Assembly: GCA_018806915.1 (NCBI GenBank) | Contig: JAGKQI010000105.1 | Span: 62,001 to 126,000 of the forward strand | Length of the DNA: 64,000 nt | DNA from: Phytophthora colocasiae | Taxonomy: Eukaryota > Oomycota > Peronosporomycetes > Peronosporales > Peronosporaceae | Reading direction: 5' to 3' | Part shown: positions 41,951 through 53,811 of the stretch, piece after piece | Layout: each line of letters starts with the position of its first letter | Position numbering within the stretch: the first letter of the stretch is position 1 | Notes under the pieces: generated by a model | Databases searched by the model: none | What the model was told of the DNA's origin: nothing | Seen by the model: the letters and a program-made list of their open reading frames with translations, nothing else | Program-made: the position numbers and the translations under genes

Positions 41951-42645
41951 GTAAGCTACCATACTTTAGATAAGTGCTTTTTGACATTACAAAAAGTACT
42001 AGGTTTGGTCATTGGGTGCAAGGGGGGCAATGACTACAGCCTACCACGCGTGCAGAAGTTCCACATGCGCAACGGAACGTCACCGATTGCGTTGCCAGTT
42101 GCAGACAGCATAGTTGCTAATTGCTACCGTCACTTATGCCAATCACAGCTTACAGTCTAATTTGAGGGTTCAAAAAAATAAATCGCCGTCTTATTCTTCA
42201 CTTCGCGATGATTAGCGTATTTTATTCCGCTGGCTTGGTAACTAGGTGCCATGCTGCAATAAAACCTCGCTGGCGCGCGATCAATTTTAGCCCATTGAAG
42301 CGTTTACAGACAATATCGGTTTGCCAGGACGGAGTCGGTGGCTCCTACCGCTCGTGTAAAAGTGCGATTGATTATCGCTAAAAATTGACCGAATTACGAA
42401 ATTTAACCTTACGGCTCCTCTCAGACGCAAGACAAAAGTTATTCTACCATTCAAACAGCTCCGTTTCAGCAGGAAGTCCGGGGGCACATACCTTGCGCCT
42501 TCAGCTTTCTAATGGTGTGCGCCATGCTTGCTAACTCTAAAAACTTTTTCCGCTATGCCCACTTTTTAGAAATGGCGATAGTACGGTGGACCGGAGAAGT
42601 ATATGTTTCTGGGGTTTTGTAGCGTTAACAGTAGCAGGAACTTCA
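41951..42645. other. Intergenic, no gene seen
   Basis: No supported feature between the transposase-like fragment and the stop codon of the PX gene. Confidence 0.4.
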
Positions 42646-43419
42646 TTACTCGACGTGTGCCGCAGCCTCAAGATTCTTTTGCTCTGCTACCTGCACACCG
42701 AAAATATCGAGCATGAGGAAGTCGCGTACCACGGGTAGATTGCAGACGCGACGATCTTGCTGCAACAGCAACGTCTCCAGCGCTTGTTCAAGCTGTTCAC
42801 GCCGTTCCTCAAGAGCGCTCGTTTGGGTCACGCGGAACCACGTTTTGGATGGCAACTCCCACTGGAAGTCATTAGCCTTGTCCGAGGCAGCTTTCTCTTT
42901 ATCGCCTTGCTGGGCGCAGAAGCGAGCTGCAAAACCGTTCGTGAATTGCTTGTTGACCTCTGTCGCAAAAGCTGCGAACTCCGAAAAACGGCGCTCAATC
43001 TGAAAAGTGTGGCACGACTGGTCGCATGTCGTGATCTCTACCGTGTAGGTGACATATCCCTCGTTCGTCTCTTGGAATGACGGGACGTGCACTGTGAACG
43101 TCTTGCAGTCTGATGGTATTTTACGGTTGTAAGTCAGTTCCTCCTCTCTCGGCTGAAATATCGAGCAGAAGTCAGGCGTCGTGGGGGAGCAGACGAACAC
43201 GATACCGGTATCGAGCTCATTTTCGCTCTCGCTTTGCGACGTGTTGTTGTCGCTGCTAGTGCCGCCGGACTGAACGAGCTGTTTGTGTTTGAAATCTTCA
43301 TCACTATCAACCTCTGGCGAAGGAGACGCGGCGGCGCGATTGGCGGCACGGGACGCGGCGCGTTTCCTGCGGTTGCGAGCGCGCTTACCGGAGAGAATCG
43401 CGCGTTTGTCGCTTGCCAT
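42646..43419 (-). CDS. PX domain protein
   Basis: Single exon, 257 aa from ATG 43419; the frame stays open upstream to 43527 but the downstream ATG begins a basic, soluble N-terminus that fits better. Residues 1-30 are Arg/Lys/Ala-rich, resembling a nuclear or nucleolar signal. A Ser/Glu/Asp-rich linker follows. Residues about 105-245 form a PX domain: FTVHVPSFQE, YVTYTVEIT, then IERRFSEFAAFATEVNKQF with the phosphoinositide-contact RRFSEF motif, then a helical end (VCNLPVVRDFLMLD). It probably binds membrane phosphoinositides. The FCAQQGDKEKAASDKAN insert lies in the Pro-rich loop. Unrelated in the rest to the PX-RING protein at 22727. Confidence 0.8.
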   Translation of the reverse strand: MASDKRAILSGKRARNRRKRAASRAANRAAASPSPEVDSDEDFKHKQLVQSGGTSSDNNTSQSESENELDTGIVFVCSPTTPDFCSIFQPREEELTYNRKIPSDCKTFTVHVPSFQETNEGYVTYTVEITTCDQSCHTFQIERRFSEFAAFATEVNKQFTNGFAARFCAQQGDKEKAASDKANDFQWELPSKTWFRVTQTSALEERREQLEQALETLLLQQDRRVCNLPVVRDFLMLDIFGVQVAEQKNLEAAAHVE

Positions 43420-43974
43420 GGCGAGGAGGGCGAAGAGGAATGCAGAGGTGTTCGGGTCAACGACAAATAGAGAATGACGAAGGAACACATACTGACGTGT
43501 CGGGTGAATGCGAAGTTGAAGCGGCATAGTGAAGCCAAGTGTCTGATAACAATCGTTCTCAGGGTCGGGGCTAGGGGCTTTGCAAAACTGCCGCCCATTT
43601 GTGATTCTCGCCGCCGGCGATGAAGATGACCGCCGCCGGCGACGAGAGGACCAAGAGGTTAGATCAGCACTGTAGAGGCTACATCAATTAGCCCGCTATA
43701 GCGCCAAACGTACCAGGTAGCGGTAACAGGGAGAATGGACAAGAAAATCGTGATGAGGGATACTTCAGTTGTGTCGTTTCGCGGACATGCTGACGCGGCC
43801 TGCATCGATAACTCCCACTTTAAGCACAATCTAAGTGAATCTGGAGACTCATTGACAGTTCAGTAGATTCATTCCTGTCCTCTACCACATCGCTTATTAT
43901 CTCAAATAGAGCTCCAACTTGCGATCCCGGTCTACATGTACTTTCAGGCTATGTATTCAAGCCGGATTCAAAAT
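43420..43974. other. Intergenic, no gene seen
   Basis: 5' region of the PX gene and 3' region of glutathione reductase, both on the minus strand. CGCCGCCGGCGA-type short repeats occur at about 43608-43641. Confidence 0.45.
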
Positions 43975-45683
43975 TCAAGCACGTCCGCTAAGCCCCCATG
44001 GCGCCAGCGTCACGAGCTCCTCGCCGGCGGTAGGGTGAATAGCGATGCAGTCGTCAAAGTCTGCCTTCGTAGCACCCATCTTCACCGCGACACCGAAGCC
44101 CTGCAATATCTCGTCGGCGGCCATACCGATCATGTGCAGACCCACAACTTTCTCGTCTTTGCCGGCGCACACCAGCTTCATAGCCGTCTTGGGTTTATCC
44201 TTGGGCTCGCCCGTCTCTTCGTCAATCTCGTTGATCAGACCATAGTACATGTTCACAAAGCGACTCGTGTACACTTTGATCTCGTCATCGCCGTACTTGC
44301 GCCGAGCCTGTGCCTCAGTCAAACCAATCGTGCCGATGGGAGGATGGCTGAACACCACTGTCGGGATATTTTCATACGAGATCTTTGCGCCCTTCATACC
44401 GCCGAAAAGACGATCCGAAAGTCTCCTTCCAGCCGCAATAGCAACCGGTGTAAGGGCCGGCGTGCCACACACGTCACCAACGGCAAACACCTTGCTGTTG
44501 GACGTCTGCTGGTACTCGTCCACCTGAATGAATCCGTGTTTGTCTGTTGTGACGCCTGCCTTGCCGAGTTGCAAATTTGTTGTCAAAGGTACACGACCAG
44601 CAGCATAGATGACAACATCATAGCCATCGTGTTTCGAGCCGTCAGCCAACACGACCGTCCTGGTATTATCAGCAGCCTGTTCCACACGAACAACATTGCT
44701 ATGGGGACGCAGATGGACCCCGTCCTTCGCCATCGCGTCTGCCAGTGTTGTGCGCACAATATCCTACAGTCATGAAGCCATAGTTTAGACATTCAGTTTA
44801 CCATGACAAATGTTTGACGTACATCAAATGAGCGGAGCACTCCATCCTTGCGACAAAAAATGGATGTCTCCGAGCCTAGAGCATTGAGCACCCCTGCTAG
44901 CTCTACTGCGATATACCCAGCTCCAACAACAGCCACCTTCTTCGGCAGTGTTTCCAACTCGAAGAAACCGTCCGAGTCGATGCATAGTTCCTTACCTGCC
45001 AAATAACCGTCCCAAAGTCAGTGAACGCATCGATCTTCCAATTTTCTGGCAGTAGATGAGTACGCACCAGGGATGTCGGGGATCAATGGTTTTCCTCCGA
45101 CTGCAATCATCACATTATCAGCCACGATTTCTTTGCCACCTACCACAACATTTCCATTCTCGTTGAACTTAGCGGATCCTCTGATCAAATCCACCTTCGA
45201 ATTTTCTAAGTTCCTACAATCAAATCAACCGTCCAGAACATCAATCCCTAGTACTGTTGAACATCATGAATCCTGACTTGTTTCCTACCTTTCGTAAATT
45301 CCATTGAGACGGAGAACATAGGCGTCTCGACGCGCCTTGAGCTTCTGCCAGTCAAAGTGCATCCTTTTGCCCAGGTGCCCCCCTGTCACCTCGTCCTCAA
45401 AGCCGTAGTGCAAGAAGTCGTGGCGCAATTTGTGGCTCATATCAGCGGCTATAAACATGAGCTTTTTGGGCACGCAGCCCACATTGACGCAGGTGCCACC
45501 TAGACGCGCCTGCTCTACGACAGCCACGCGAGTCCCAGGGTAACTAGCAGCACGTCGTGCACTGGCCATGCCCCCACTCCCAGCTCCAATCACCAGGTAG
45601 TCATACTTGGTCTGTAGAGTGCGAGAAGCGTTCAAAGCTCTCGCCAGGTGAGGTGTCCGCAAGGTCAGCTTCGTCCGAAGCAT
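43975..45683 (-). CDS. Glutathione reductase, probably mitochondrial
   Basis: FAD flavoprotein that uses NADPH to reduce glutathione disulfide. Exons on the minus strand: 45683-45289, 45213-45068, 44995-44823 and 44763-43975, giving 500 aa with intact frame. Residues 1-25 ([20 protein letters not shown]) resemble a mitochondrial presequence. Then come the FAD site [16 protein letters not shown], the redox-active disulfide [13 protein letters not shown] (Cys65 and Cys70), the NADPH site [17 protein letters not shown] and the second FAD site VFAVGDVCG. The dimer-interface catalytic base is in HPTAGEEL, preceded by [16 protein letters not shown]. The [18 protein letters not shown] stretch is typical of the family, supporting GR over thioredoxin or trypanothione reductase. 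It lies just downstream of the TAZ gene on the same strand. Confidence 0.92.
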
Positions 45684-45845
45684 CTTGAATTGCAGCCGGA
45701 GATTTTGGTGTGTCGAAAGGCATTTTCAGCCAATTATCATTGGGCTTTACAAAATCAGGAGCCAATGAGTGAGCATTTTGGTACAATTAATTGCTGACGA
45801 AATAAATTAGTAGCCTTGGACGACATCAATAGCATGATGGTACAT

Positions 45846-48336
45846 TTACTTGTCTGGACTGCCACTCGGAGCAGATCGTACCGGTGGCGAAGTTGAAGGC
45901 GCACCAGGTGGAAGAGCTGAACCCGAGGCCACCGCCGCCTGGAATGCTGCCTGCTGGGCTTGGAAGGCGCCGAATCCAGCCACCGAGAAATTGAGCAGGT
46001 ATGGAGGGATTTGCGAGGCTCCCTCAGGCAAGCTGCCGCTGGAAGAGTTGGCCCAATTGTACGCCTGCATGTGGAGATGTAGCTCTCGCTCCATCTCACC
46101 CAGTACGATAGTTCGAGCTTCAGATCGGAGGTCGTCCAGACTGCGCAGACGCGTCTTCTTCTGCATGTGCTGCAACAAGTCTTGACCAGCAGCAGCCGTC
46201 ACGCGCTTCTCAACACGAGCCTTCACCTCCGCGCGGAACGGAGCGGACGTTTGCTCCAAATACAGCGAAAGAGAGTAGCCAAAGTGGGGTGGTAACGCGC
46301 CCATAAGTCCCATTGGATTCGAAGCCGTGGGAAGCGGGTTCGGCTGAATAGGTACATGCTTCGACGGAGTAGAACCACTTGATGAACGTCGCGAGGGGGA
46401 GCGATATGCTGGTGAACCGCTCAACGGCATCGGTACCAGAGGTGGCGTACCCATGTGCGGGGAGGGAGACGTTGACACAAATGACGACGATGTGTTGGTT
46501 GAGTGCTGGCTGCTTGAACGTCCGTCACCGTTGCTCAACGCTTGGTGAGAATAGTCAATCTCCAATAAGTTCCAGCACACAGAACACGAACGTCCGTGCA
46601 TGCTACCCTTGCTGTTGCACGACCCATAGTGTAGAAGCATGGCCTTTGCATCGTTGCATGGCTGCTTGCACTTGCCAACCATGAGTTCACACCCAAGGCA
46701 ATGGTTCAGCACGCGACGCATGACATTGCACCCCGCAATCTCACATCCACTTTCACATTGTGCTGCGTGCAGCAACAACCACAAGGACCCCGCTGTCTCC
46801 GGTGCCTTCGCTGGGAAAAATAACGGAGACTGCATTAAATAGTTCCGCTCGTAAGACGACAGCGAAGATCCAGCATCGGAATTCTGCACAGAATGTATCA
46901 GAATTTGGTGTAGCCGCATACGCATCGGAACACAACCGGATGGCGGTATCCCTGCTGGAGGCGCTGAAGATGAAGAATCCAAAGAGAGGGGTCTGGGGGC
47001 ATTATTCGTGCTTTTCTTGTGACTTCCGGGATGTAATGGAGGACTGGCCGTTGTTTGTATCCTTCCTGTTGAAGGAGTACCGCTTTGCTCTTTTGGCGGT
47101 GGAATTTGACTTAGCTGCTGTGGCGGCTGTTCTGGAGAGGGCTGGGCATCGATCGAATCCATCGCCCCAGGCGACTCGAAATCGCGAATCGCGTCAAACA
47201 GATTAGCACGCTCGTTATCCGACAGCAGCATGTCCAGCTCCGACACAGGTTCTACGTCAGCGGACGAGGAGGCCGAATCGTCACCACCAGCACCACTCAT
47301 TGATAGCATAGAAACGTGTTGCTGCGGTTGATGGCGCTTCTGGTGCGCTTGTTGCATGTAGTTTCCGCCAATGGCACTCGGCGCGGATCCATAGGCGACC
47401 GGCGGCCAATTAGGGTCATTTGATTGCATTGGAGACGAGAAATCATCCATCGAGAACCCAATCATGTCGCTGTCCGGTGGTCTGTGTAGGTTAGCCACCG
47501 CATCGTTGGTTAGTGTTAAGTACTTCAGTATTACACAACAGCAATATACCGTATGAACTCACTCTTGCAAAAGCTGGTCCGGCGAAGGTGCGCTACCAAA
47601 GGTCATGTTGGGGTCGAAGTTAAATGGCTCTGAAATGGCCGTTGTGGAGTCGAAAGACTTGTGGCGTTGCAGCTTCATCCAGCGCTCACTCCCCTTCTTC
47701 CTTTTGCTATTAGCTGTAACATTCAGAACATCAAACACCGCACCTCCATTAGCAACCGCTCAACTAATCAAACAGATTACACACAACATATCTCGACGCA
47801 CCGTTCATGCGGTTGTACTCAGACTCCATGTTGGACAAGCTCGTGAACGATTGAGAGCCGTGGAAACCGCGCCTTCCTCCAGGCATCTGCTGCTGCATTA
47901 AGTTCATGGGCTGGCCCATCACTTGTTGGTGTGGGAATTGACGCTGTGAGGAATCCTGGTACTCCTGTTGGAACTGCAGTAACATATCGTAGTTCTTGTC
48001 ACCAGGAACGGGCATATCCATCACAGGGCCCATGGCGTCCATGAGCGGTTCCTGCGAGCCGAATGGCGGGAATGAAACGAGGCCGTCACTTATCGCGCCG
48101 CTCATGATATCATCAGCCTCGTCCAGTCCAGAGAAAGAAGGGCAAGACGCCGAGTAGGTGAGACCTGCTTGACCTGCTTGACCCTGGTTGGCGGCGTTGA
48201 GGAAATTGTTGGCGCCGTGTTGCGCGCGTTCATCACCACCATCTGGAGGGTAAAAGTTGGCGGACTCGAGCAGCTCTGCGTCGGACCAGTCCCCGTTGCC
48301 ATTGCGGGGCTGCGGTTCTTCCGGCCAGGCCATCAT
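45846..48336 (-). CDS. TAZ zinc-finger protein, transcription coactivator-like
   Basis: Exons on the minus strand: 48336-47802, 47713-47563 and 47481-45846, 773 aa in frame. Start ATG 48336 (ATG 48333 is next). The protein is largely Gln/Ser/Pro/Met-rich. Residues about 463-531 form a TAZ finger: HAAQCESGCEIAGCNVMRRV, then NHCLGCELMVGKCKQPC, then CNSKGSMHGRSCSVC, with the repeated His-Cys-Cys-Cys zinc ligands. TAZ fingers of CBP/p300 bind activation domains. No histone acetyltransferase, bromodomain or KIX domain is visible, so it is a TAZ-only protein. The middle exon carries a basic KRKKGSERWMKLQRHKSFD segment that may be a nuclear signal. A long-tailed C-terminal region ends in alanine/proline-rich sequence. 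Confidence 0.85.
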
Positions 48337-49623
48337 GGTGGGCGGAGGAGGGAGGGAAGGAAGGGGTCAGACGTCAGCGAACGCGGCGAAAAGCTCCGAT
48401 AGCTCTGCCTCCCCTTTGAGTTTTCTGAAGTGAAAGGAAGGGGAACAAAAGTAAATCAAGCACAAAACCTGACCACGAAAGGGTATGGACGGGCCAAGAC
48501 TAAATTTTGAGACTGTGCTGCGCATTTTAAAAATGGACAAAAAAAAAAACTTAAAGAGTATCGCAGCGCGATTGAATGGGCATTGCATTCATTGCATGGT
48601 ACTGTAGGACTTGACAGTCATCATATAGCCATCGGCTGAATACGGATCCAGTGCTGCGAGAGTTGCTGCCAGTATGATGCAAGGACTGTAGAAGAACAAC
48701 AGGTTACGAAAAAAAGCATAAGTAAGAAAAAATCACCGGCAATTCCCCTCAGTGCAATTACGATTCCTGTTGCTAGTACCTACTGTGTAGGGTCAATGAA
48801 AGCGTCAAGCACAAGGGCCTGTAGTAGGAAAGCACTTTGCCTTATCAAAATGACCAAAGATCTTCAGATTACGTTTTGGAGGTTTACTTTGTATATAATC
48901 CAATGCTAATGGATATCTTCAAGAATATGTAATGATGGAGGTGTATGTGTACTAGTATTTTGCAAAATGCTTCATCTTCAGTTTTCCGCCGCTATAGTTG
49001 CAGCACATGTAAATTCTACGAGTCGTTACTTTGTCACAATACCTTGCTTTGTTGGCAGGGGGGTAGTCGCAGAGAAGGCAGGAAGGTTTGGTACCGAATC
49101 AGCGAGCGTGAGTGCCACCGTGGTGATGGGGAGTATGCGCTGCTGGCAGCCCAAGTTTGGGGGTCGATCGTTCAAGTTTCATTTGTTTGTGAGAATCATC
49201 GGAGAATTTCGGCGTCAAAAGGCTCGACGGTATCGAGTCGACACAAAGCATATAAACGCTCGCTCACTGAAGCAACATACAACTTGGGCAGTGTAGTCAC
49301 GTACACTTTCATCGCAACAAACAACAGCAGCAACCCCTGACTCTGTGTAGCGTGCCAAATCTCGCAAGGTGTGAGAGTCTCGTTTCTGGAGATACAGCGG
49401 ACCGGATTCCAGTCTCCTCGGAGCTAGGACATTACAAGTATTCAACACTGATGTAACTTGCAAGAGCTGACCGCCATTATTTTCTCCCACCTTCAGTTCG
49501 GAACCAGAGGCGCGTAATCTTGTACATTACATCGCTCAGATACTACATGTATTTTACAAGTACATGTATTGTATTGTTAACCTACAGATTCTATCGCTAC
49601 AGGTTAAATAGTGTTGTTCGCAG
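48337..49623. other. Intergenic, no gene seen
   Basis: Upstream region of the TAZ gene and downstream region of the S33-like gene. Open frames near 48945-49340 on the plus strand start in AT-rich sequence and show no domain. I consider them spurious. Confidence 0.45.
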
Positions 49624-51990
49624 TCACGCTGCTGTGTGATCGCCGCCGCTGGGGGAGCTAGACGATAACAGGTAGATGCTGCGCACAAGATCCAGTTCAT
49701 TTTCTTCATCACCACGCATGCGTCGTAGCATGGCCTCCTCGCTCATAAGTTGCTGTTTGCGCCGTCGCCGGTAGATAAAACCCCCTGCACTCCCTATTAT
49801 CACGGCCCCTAACAAGCTCGCCACCACAATGAGAGCAGCTTTATATTGGCGTCGTGAAGCCTCCAACGCGGATATTCGGCGGTTAAATTCGCGCGGAGAA
49901 GACTCGGAACCTGAATTTTCATAGCTTTCACTATCAGTCTGGACCCCAACACTTCCGCCGCTGTTGTCGCTGCTGTTTGAAATAACGAGTTGTCCATCGT
50001 ATGCATCAGTTACTCCAAGCACCAACAGACTCGAAGCGCTAGTGATCACGAGGCTTGGTGTCGACAGAGACGCCATGCATGACGGGTCATACGCTGTGAG
50101 ATTACCGCTGTTCTGCACGTATGAAGCCAGTACATGGCGAGCGCACGCGGTGCCATTCGATAGCTTGGCCGACTGTACTACTCCATGCGTACCATTAGCG
50201 GCGACAAGCAAAGCTGTGTTATCAGTAGAATACGCGTTGAACAGCGCTGATGCATATTTGGGCGGCGAAGTGACGTCCATCGCTCCACTGAGCAATAGAA
50301 CACTGGTTCCCGATGAAAATGCCGCGGCATTAGGGTTGACTGGCTTGGCCGTGTAAGATAGTGTGGATGAAGCATTCGCTGAGGTATTCGCACACGCATC
50401 AACGGCGTAACCTGTGAACAAACAGAACGCCTGGAGTTGGGTATACGCTAGTCCAGCACTGATTGTTGCGTCGGTAAATCGTTCGGTCAGTTCTGCTTGA
50501 TCGGGAGTAGGCAATTCCCAGAGCTCACTAAACATCTGAATTGCGTACAACAGATCCGGGATACCTTTGACATCTTTCGCTTCAAAAGAGATTTTCACAA
50601 ATCGCGCGAGCAATATCAGGTCTTCAGAGCCACAGCGGTGAAAGCGGTAGGCAATAACAGGAATGAATGGCCATAGAATCTTGTCGTTCATCATCAACGC
50701 GAGTAGTTGACGCAGAACATACGACGGTGGTGTCGTTGCGCTTGTAGCAGAATTCCTTTTCGGAATATTGTCCGTAAGAATTGTAGAGCACTTGGAACTT
50801 ATATCAGCGTCAAGTCGAGTGTACACTTCTACAAGTGTGCTGGTCAAGGTGGTGACGGAGTTTGTGTCCGAGAACTTTTCGGAGCAGCTTGGATCCAGCT
50901 CACACCACGTAATGAAGTCTGCAGAAACCTCTCCAAAGTCTTCATCACTTTTGGTCGCTTCGTATAAAATCTCTGAGCTGGTGATGCCTCCAAGTGATCC
51001 ATCAAGAACATAGCCAACGACTTGCGAGACTTCTCGTTGCATGAGTTGGCGAACTACAAGTGTACCATACCCAAGAGCGTATACAACTGCTTGCGAACCT
51101 GAATGAAACTGGTCAATGATTTCTTCGACATCTCGAGCAGCGCTAGAAAGTGAGAACGCGCTTAGATTTGTGTATCCCAGTTCGTCCAGCCGACGAACAC
51201 AGGCCTGGACGTCGATTAGGTCAAGAACTCCATCATTTCGCGAAAAAATAGCTGTCTGCAACGGTGTGCCGTCAGAAGCGTTGCAAGTGAGGGCGGTACT
51301 GTTACCAGTGCCACGCAAGTCGAGCGTGTAGATGTCCATATCGCCTTGAAGTTGTTCGTATAGGAGAGTTATTTGCGATTCTGCTTCCTCACGAGACTGA
51401 AAATCCGATCGGTCGGGGAGGAACCACACACTTTTCTCACTAACACTAGAATCGTTTGTTGTTAGTGCAGGAATCCGCTTGAGAGACACGAGAATCGTAG
51501 CATTGGCATTTTCAGTTTCGCATATGTCCTTGTAACACAGCGGCAACGCCACCGTCGCGCACTGTGGCGATAAGTTGTATGCGTTGGAGGCAGCATTTTC
51601 CCACTCGCAGGATTTCCATTGTAGCACCGGCTTACCCGACGAATCCAATGAGTCAGCACCGTTGTGCGCATCCGCGAGGTCTTGCACCAGTAGCACCACC
51701 AGAGCGATGAGCAATGCCGCTGGGGGAACTAACGGTGAGTATCGGCGCAATAGGCGACCGGGCCATGGCATTAGCTCAGTTTGAGTTTGCTGCTGTCTTC
51801 GTCTCCAGCTCCCCAGCTCCTCAGACGAAACGGAGAACTCAATCACCTGGTCGGTTGTCCTTGGCGGGTCTGCGCTCGCCGGCTGAGGCAGTAGTGCGTG
51901 GCTGTTGGAAGAACTCGAGTCGCTCTTATGCTCGCTTGAAGAAAAGGAGGAGGGCAACGAAGAGAGTTCTGCACTTGCACCACTGGGCAT
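49624..51990 (-). CDS. Membrane-anchored S33-family alpha/beta hydrolase, nucleophile missing
   Basis: Single exon, 788 aa. Residues 1-82 are polar and cytosolic-like. A hydrophobic signal anchor follows (PAALLIALVVLLVQDL, about 88-106). The extracellular part resembles S33 serine peptidases of oomycetes: TLDLRGTGNS, then ALGYGT at the expected nucleophile elbow, then LLLSGAMDVTSP with the acid and ANGTHG with the histidine. The elbow should read G-x-S-x-G, but codon 51070-51072 (minus strand) is GGG, so the serine is Gly307. Many N-glycosylation sequons (NAT, NDS, NST, NGT) are present. A second transmembrane segment (VVASLLGAVIIGSAGGFIY) and a basic cytosolic tail end the protein. Acid and base are present, nucleophile is not; it is probably a pseudoenzyme with a binding role. 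Confidence 0.8.
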   Translation of the reverse strand: MPSGASAELSSLPSSFSSSEHKSDSSSSNSHALLPQPASADPPRTTDQVIEFSVSSEELGSWRRRQQQTQTELMPWPGRLLRRYSPLVPPAALLIALVVLLVQDLADAHNGADSLDSSGKPVLQWKSCEWENAASNAYNLSPQCATVALPLCYKDICETENANATILVSLKRIPALTTNDSSVSEKSVWFLPDRSDFQSREEAESQITLLYEQLQGDMDIYTLDLRGTGNSTALTCNASDGTPLQTAIFSRNDGVLDLIDVQACVRRLDELGYTNLSAFSLSSAARDVEEIIDQFHSGSQAVVYALGYGTLVVRQLMQREVSQVVGYVLDGSLGGITSSEILYEATKSDEDFGEVSADFITWCELDPSCSEKFSDTNSVTTLTSTLVEVYTRLDADISSKCSTILTDNIPKRNSATSATTPPSYVLRQLLALMMNDKILWPFIPVIAYRFHRCGSEDLILLARFVKISFEAKDVKGIPDLLYAIQMFSELWELPTPDQAELTERFTDATISAGLAYTQLQAFCLFTGYAVDACANTSANASSTLSYTAKPVNPNAAAFSSGTSVLLLSGAMDVTSPPKYASALFNAYSTDNTALLVAANGTHGVVQSAKLSNGTACARHVLASYVQNSGNLTAYDPSCMASLSTPSLVITSASSLLVLGVTDAYDGQLVISNSSDNSGGSVGVQTDSESYENSGSESSPREFNRRISALEASRRQYKAALIVVASLLGAVIIGSAGGFIYRRRRKQQLMSEEAMLRRMRGDEENELDLVRSIYLLSSSSPSGGDHTAA

Positions 51991-53811
51991 GGCATGGGCC
52001 TTGTGAATTCAGTTGCGGTGAGTAGGTTGGCAATTGAGACTCAATTCTAGTTGAGGGCCAGTGGCTACCCAACCGCTGCCGCAGCAGTGGCGGGGGACGG
52101 GGTCAGTCAGATGTAGGGAAGCATGTGGGGACTCGTTTCTGCTACAAATGGCCGTACGTTGGTTGGAGCTGCTCAATTTTGCTGGCAGCAATACGCATTG
52201 GTGTTCAGCAAACAACGACAATGTCGATGTCGTTACGACATCAACCTTTCTGGAAGGCAAGCCCTGGGGCCCTTCAATACTCTAGCTACGCCACAAGCCA
52301 AACAGAGTGGGGACTTGGAGAAGTTCAGGCGCAAGTCGTGTAGCGCAAACCATTGCTGCTGAGCTGTCGCCAGCGGTGATTTATGTCTCTCTGCAACACT
52401 TCCTGTTGTGAATGGAGTTGTAGCGTGTCGCAGTGTATAATTTCCCCACAAGTTGTGGGAAAGCCTGGAGTCGCGAGCTGCAGCTCCAGCAAGGAGTAAC
52501 TCCAGCCTGGACTCCGGGCCATGGATGGCTTCACAGAATGTGCAACGATTCGGATATGTGTATGGATGCTAAACGAGTGAGTGGTGGCAATGCGAAAAGA
52601 TCATTGCGGTCTTAGAGCCTTGCAGGTTAGCGCAGTGTTTCTGTAGCCATCGTATGGACATGGGCAGCCGTCCGTGCAACTTGCACTTGACTAGTGCCAC
52701 TGAGGCAATTTCCCCTGCACTTGTATCAGCACCATTTGCCAATGGTAGATCATTGGTGCTGCACCTGCATTGCCTGGCCCTCGGCTAAACCGTGGTGGAG
52801 TTCATGCGACTGAACCGATTTACGCACAATCAGTACGTCCTGTCTAATAGGCTACAGCCAAATCTAGACCCGAAGGCATTTTACTGCATCACGGCCCTGA
52901 AAAGAAACGACAGATTGGCGGTGTTTTTCCTTGCTACGCGCAGGAGTCCCAGCGCTGCAGTTAATGAATGACCAGTGGCTATTAACTACTGACTGTGTAG
53001 GGGCAATTGAAAGCCAGACTAGCGAGCAGTGACGGTGTGCTATCATCCCAAAGCGTTTCAGGCAGCAACACCATTGCTCCACGCAAGCTAAGTGTACAGT
53101 ACTGTATCGTCACAAATTTGTTAGTCGTCGGCTTGAATCCGTTCCCAATCTATGAGCACACCCAAGCCTGTAAACGAACGGTGCTGGAAGATCCCTGCAG
53201 CTGCTGCCGTACATATATCTACTAGAGATTCTACGCCAATACTGCTGCTGCCTGAGCTAGGAGAGACACCAGTGTGTACTGCCCAATATTGACTGTGAGC
53301 AAGACTGGAAGGTCATTTCATAAATCTGGCATAGCCGGGCCATAAAGATTTCTGGAGCGACGCGGGCCAATCAGCGCTCGGGGGATGGGGCGTCTCTGGC
53401 GCCATCGTTTTGGGCAATGTTGAAGGGTCGTGGTAGTAAAAAGGCTGCAATACCCATTTCAGTCGCTTAAGAGCAGTACATGCATGCTTCACTACGCTCA
53501 ACACCAGAGATTGCCAGGAGAATCAATGTAAAACATGTACAGGTAGTATCGGTGTCGAGGACTGACACATATGCGGACTGCAGAATCCTGAATGACTATT
53601 CTCAAAAAGGGTACATTGAAGTGCTGGTGTTCCTATATTCTAGTCTAAATTTGGGAAAAACCTTGAAAAGATTTCTTCGATTTTTTTTTGCCTGCTTTTT
53701 CTCGAGCCGTGCACTACGCGGCTGATGGACGCCTGCCATTCCCCACGTCACCGCGAAGTGTACGGCAGGCTCTTTGCGTCGAGATCCTAGCATCAAGTCC
53801 TCTGCAGCGCA
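51991..53811. other. Intergenic, no gene seen
   Basis: 1.8 kb between divergent S33-like and RWP-RK genes. It should hold both promoters. A CCATTCCCCAC element at about 53736-53746 resembles the oomycete initiator and lies 70 bp before the RWP-RK start. No supported gene. Confidence 0.45.

Noticed and set aside
43608..43641. CGCCGCCGGCGA short repeats as a regulatory array
   Set aside because: Only two copies of a GC-rich motif; could be chance.
48945..49340. Plus-strand ORFs of 109-131 aa between the TAZ and S33 genes
   Set aside because: They overlap in different frames, with no domain, intron logic or conserved motif.
53480..53725. Plus-strand ORF just before the RWP-RK gene
   Set aside because: No domain; it crosses the likely promoter of the RWP-RK gene.
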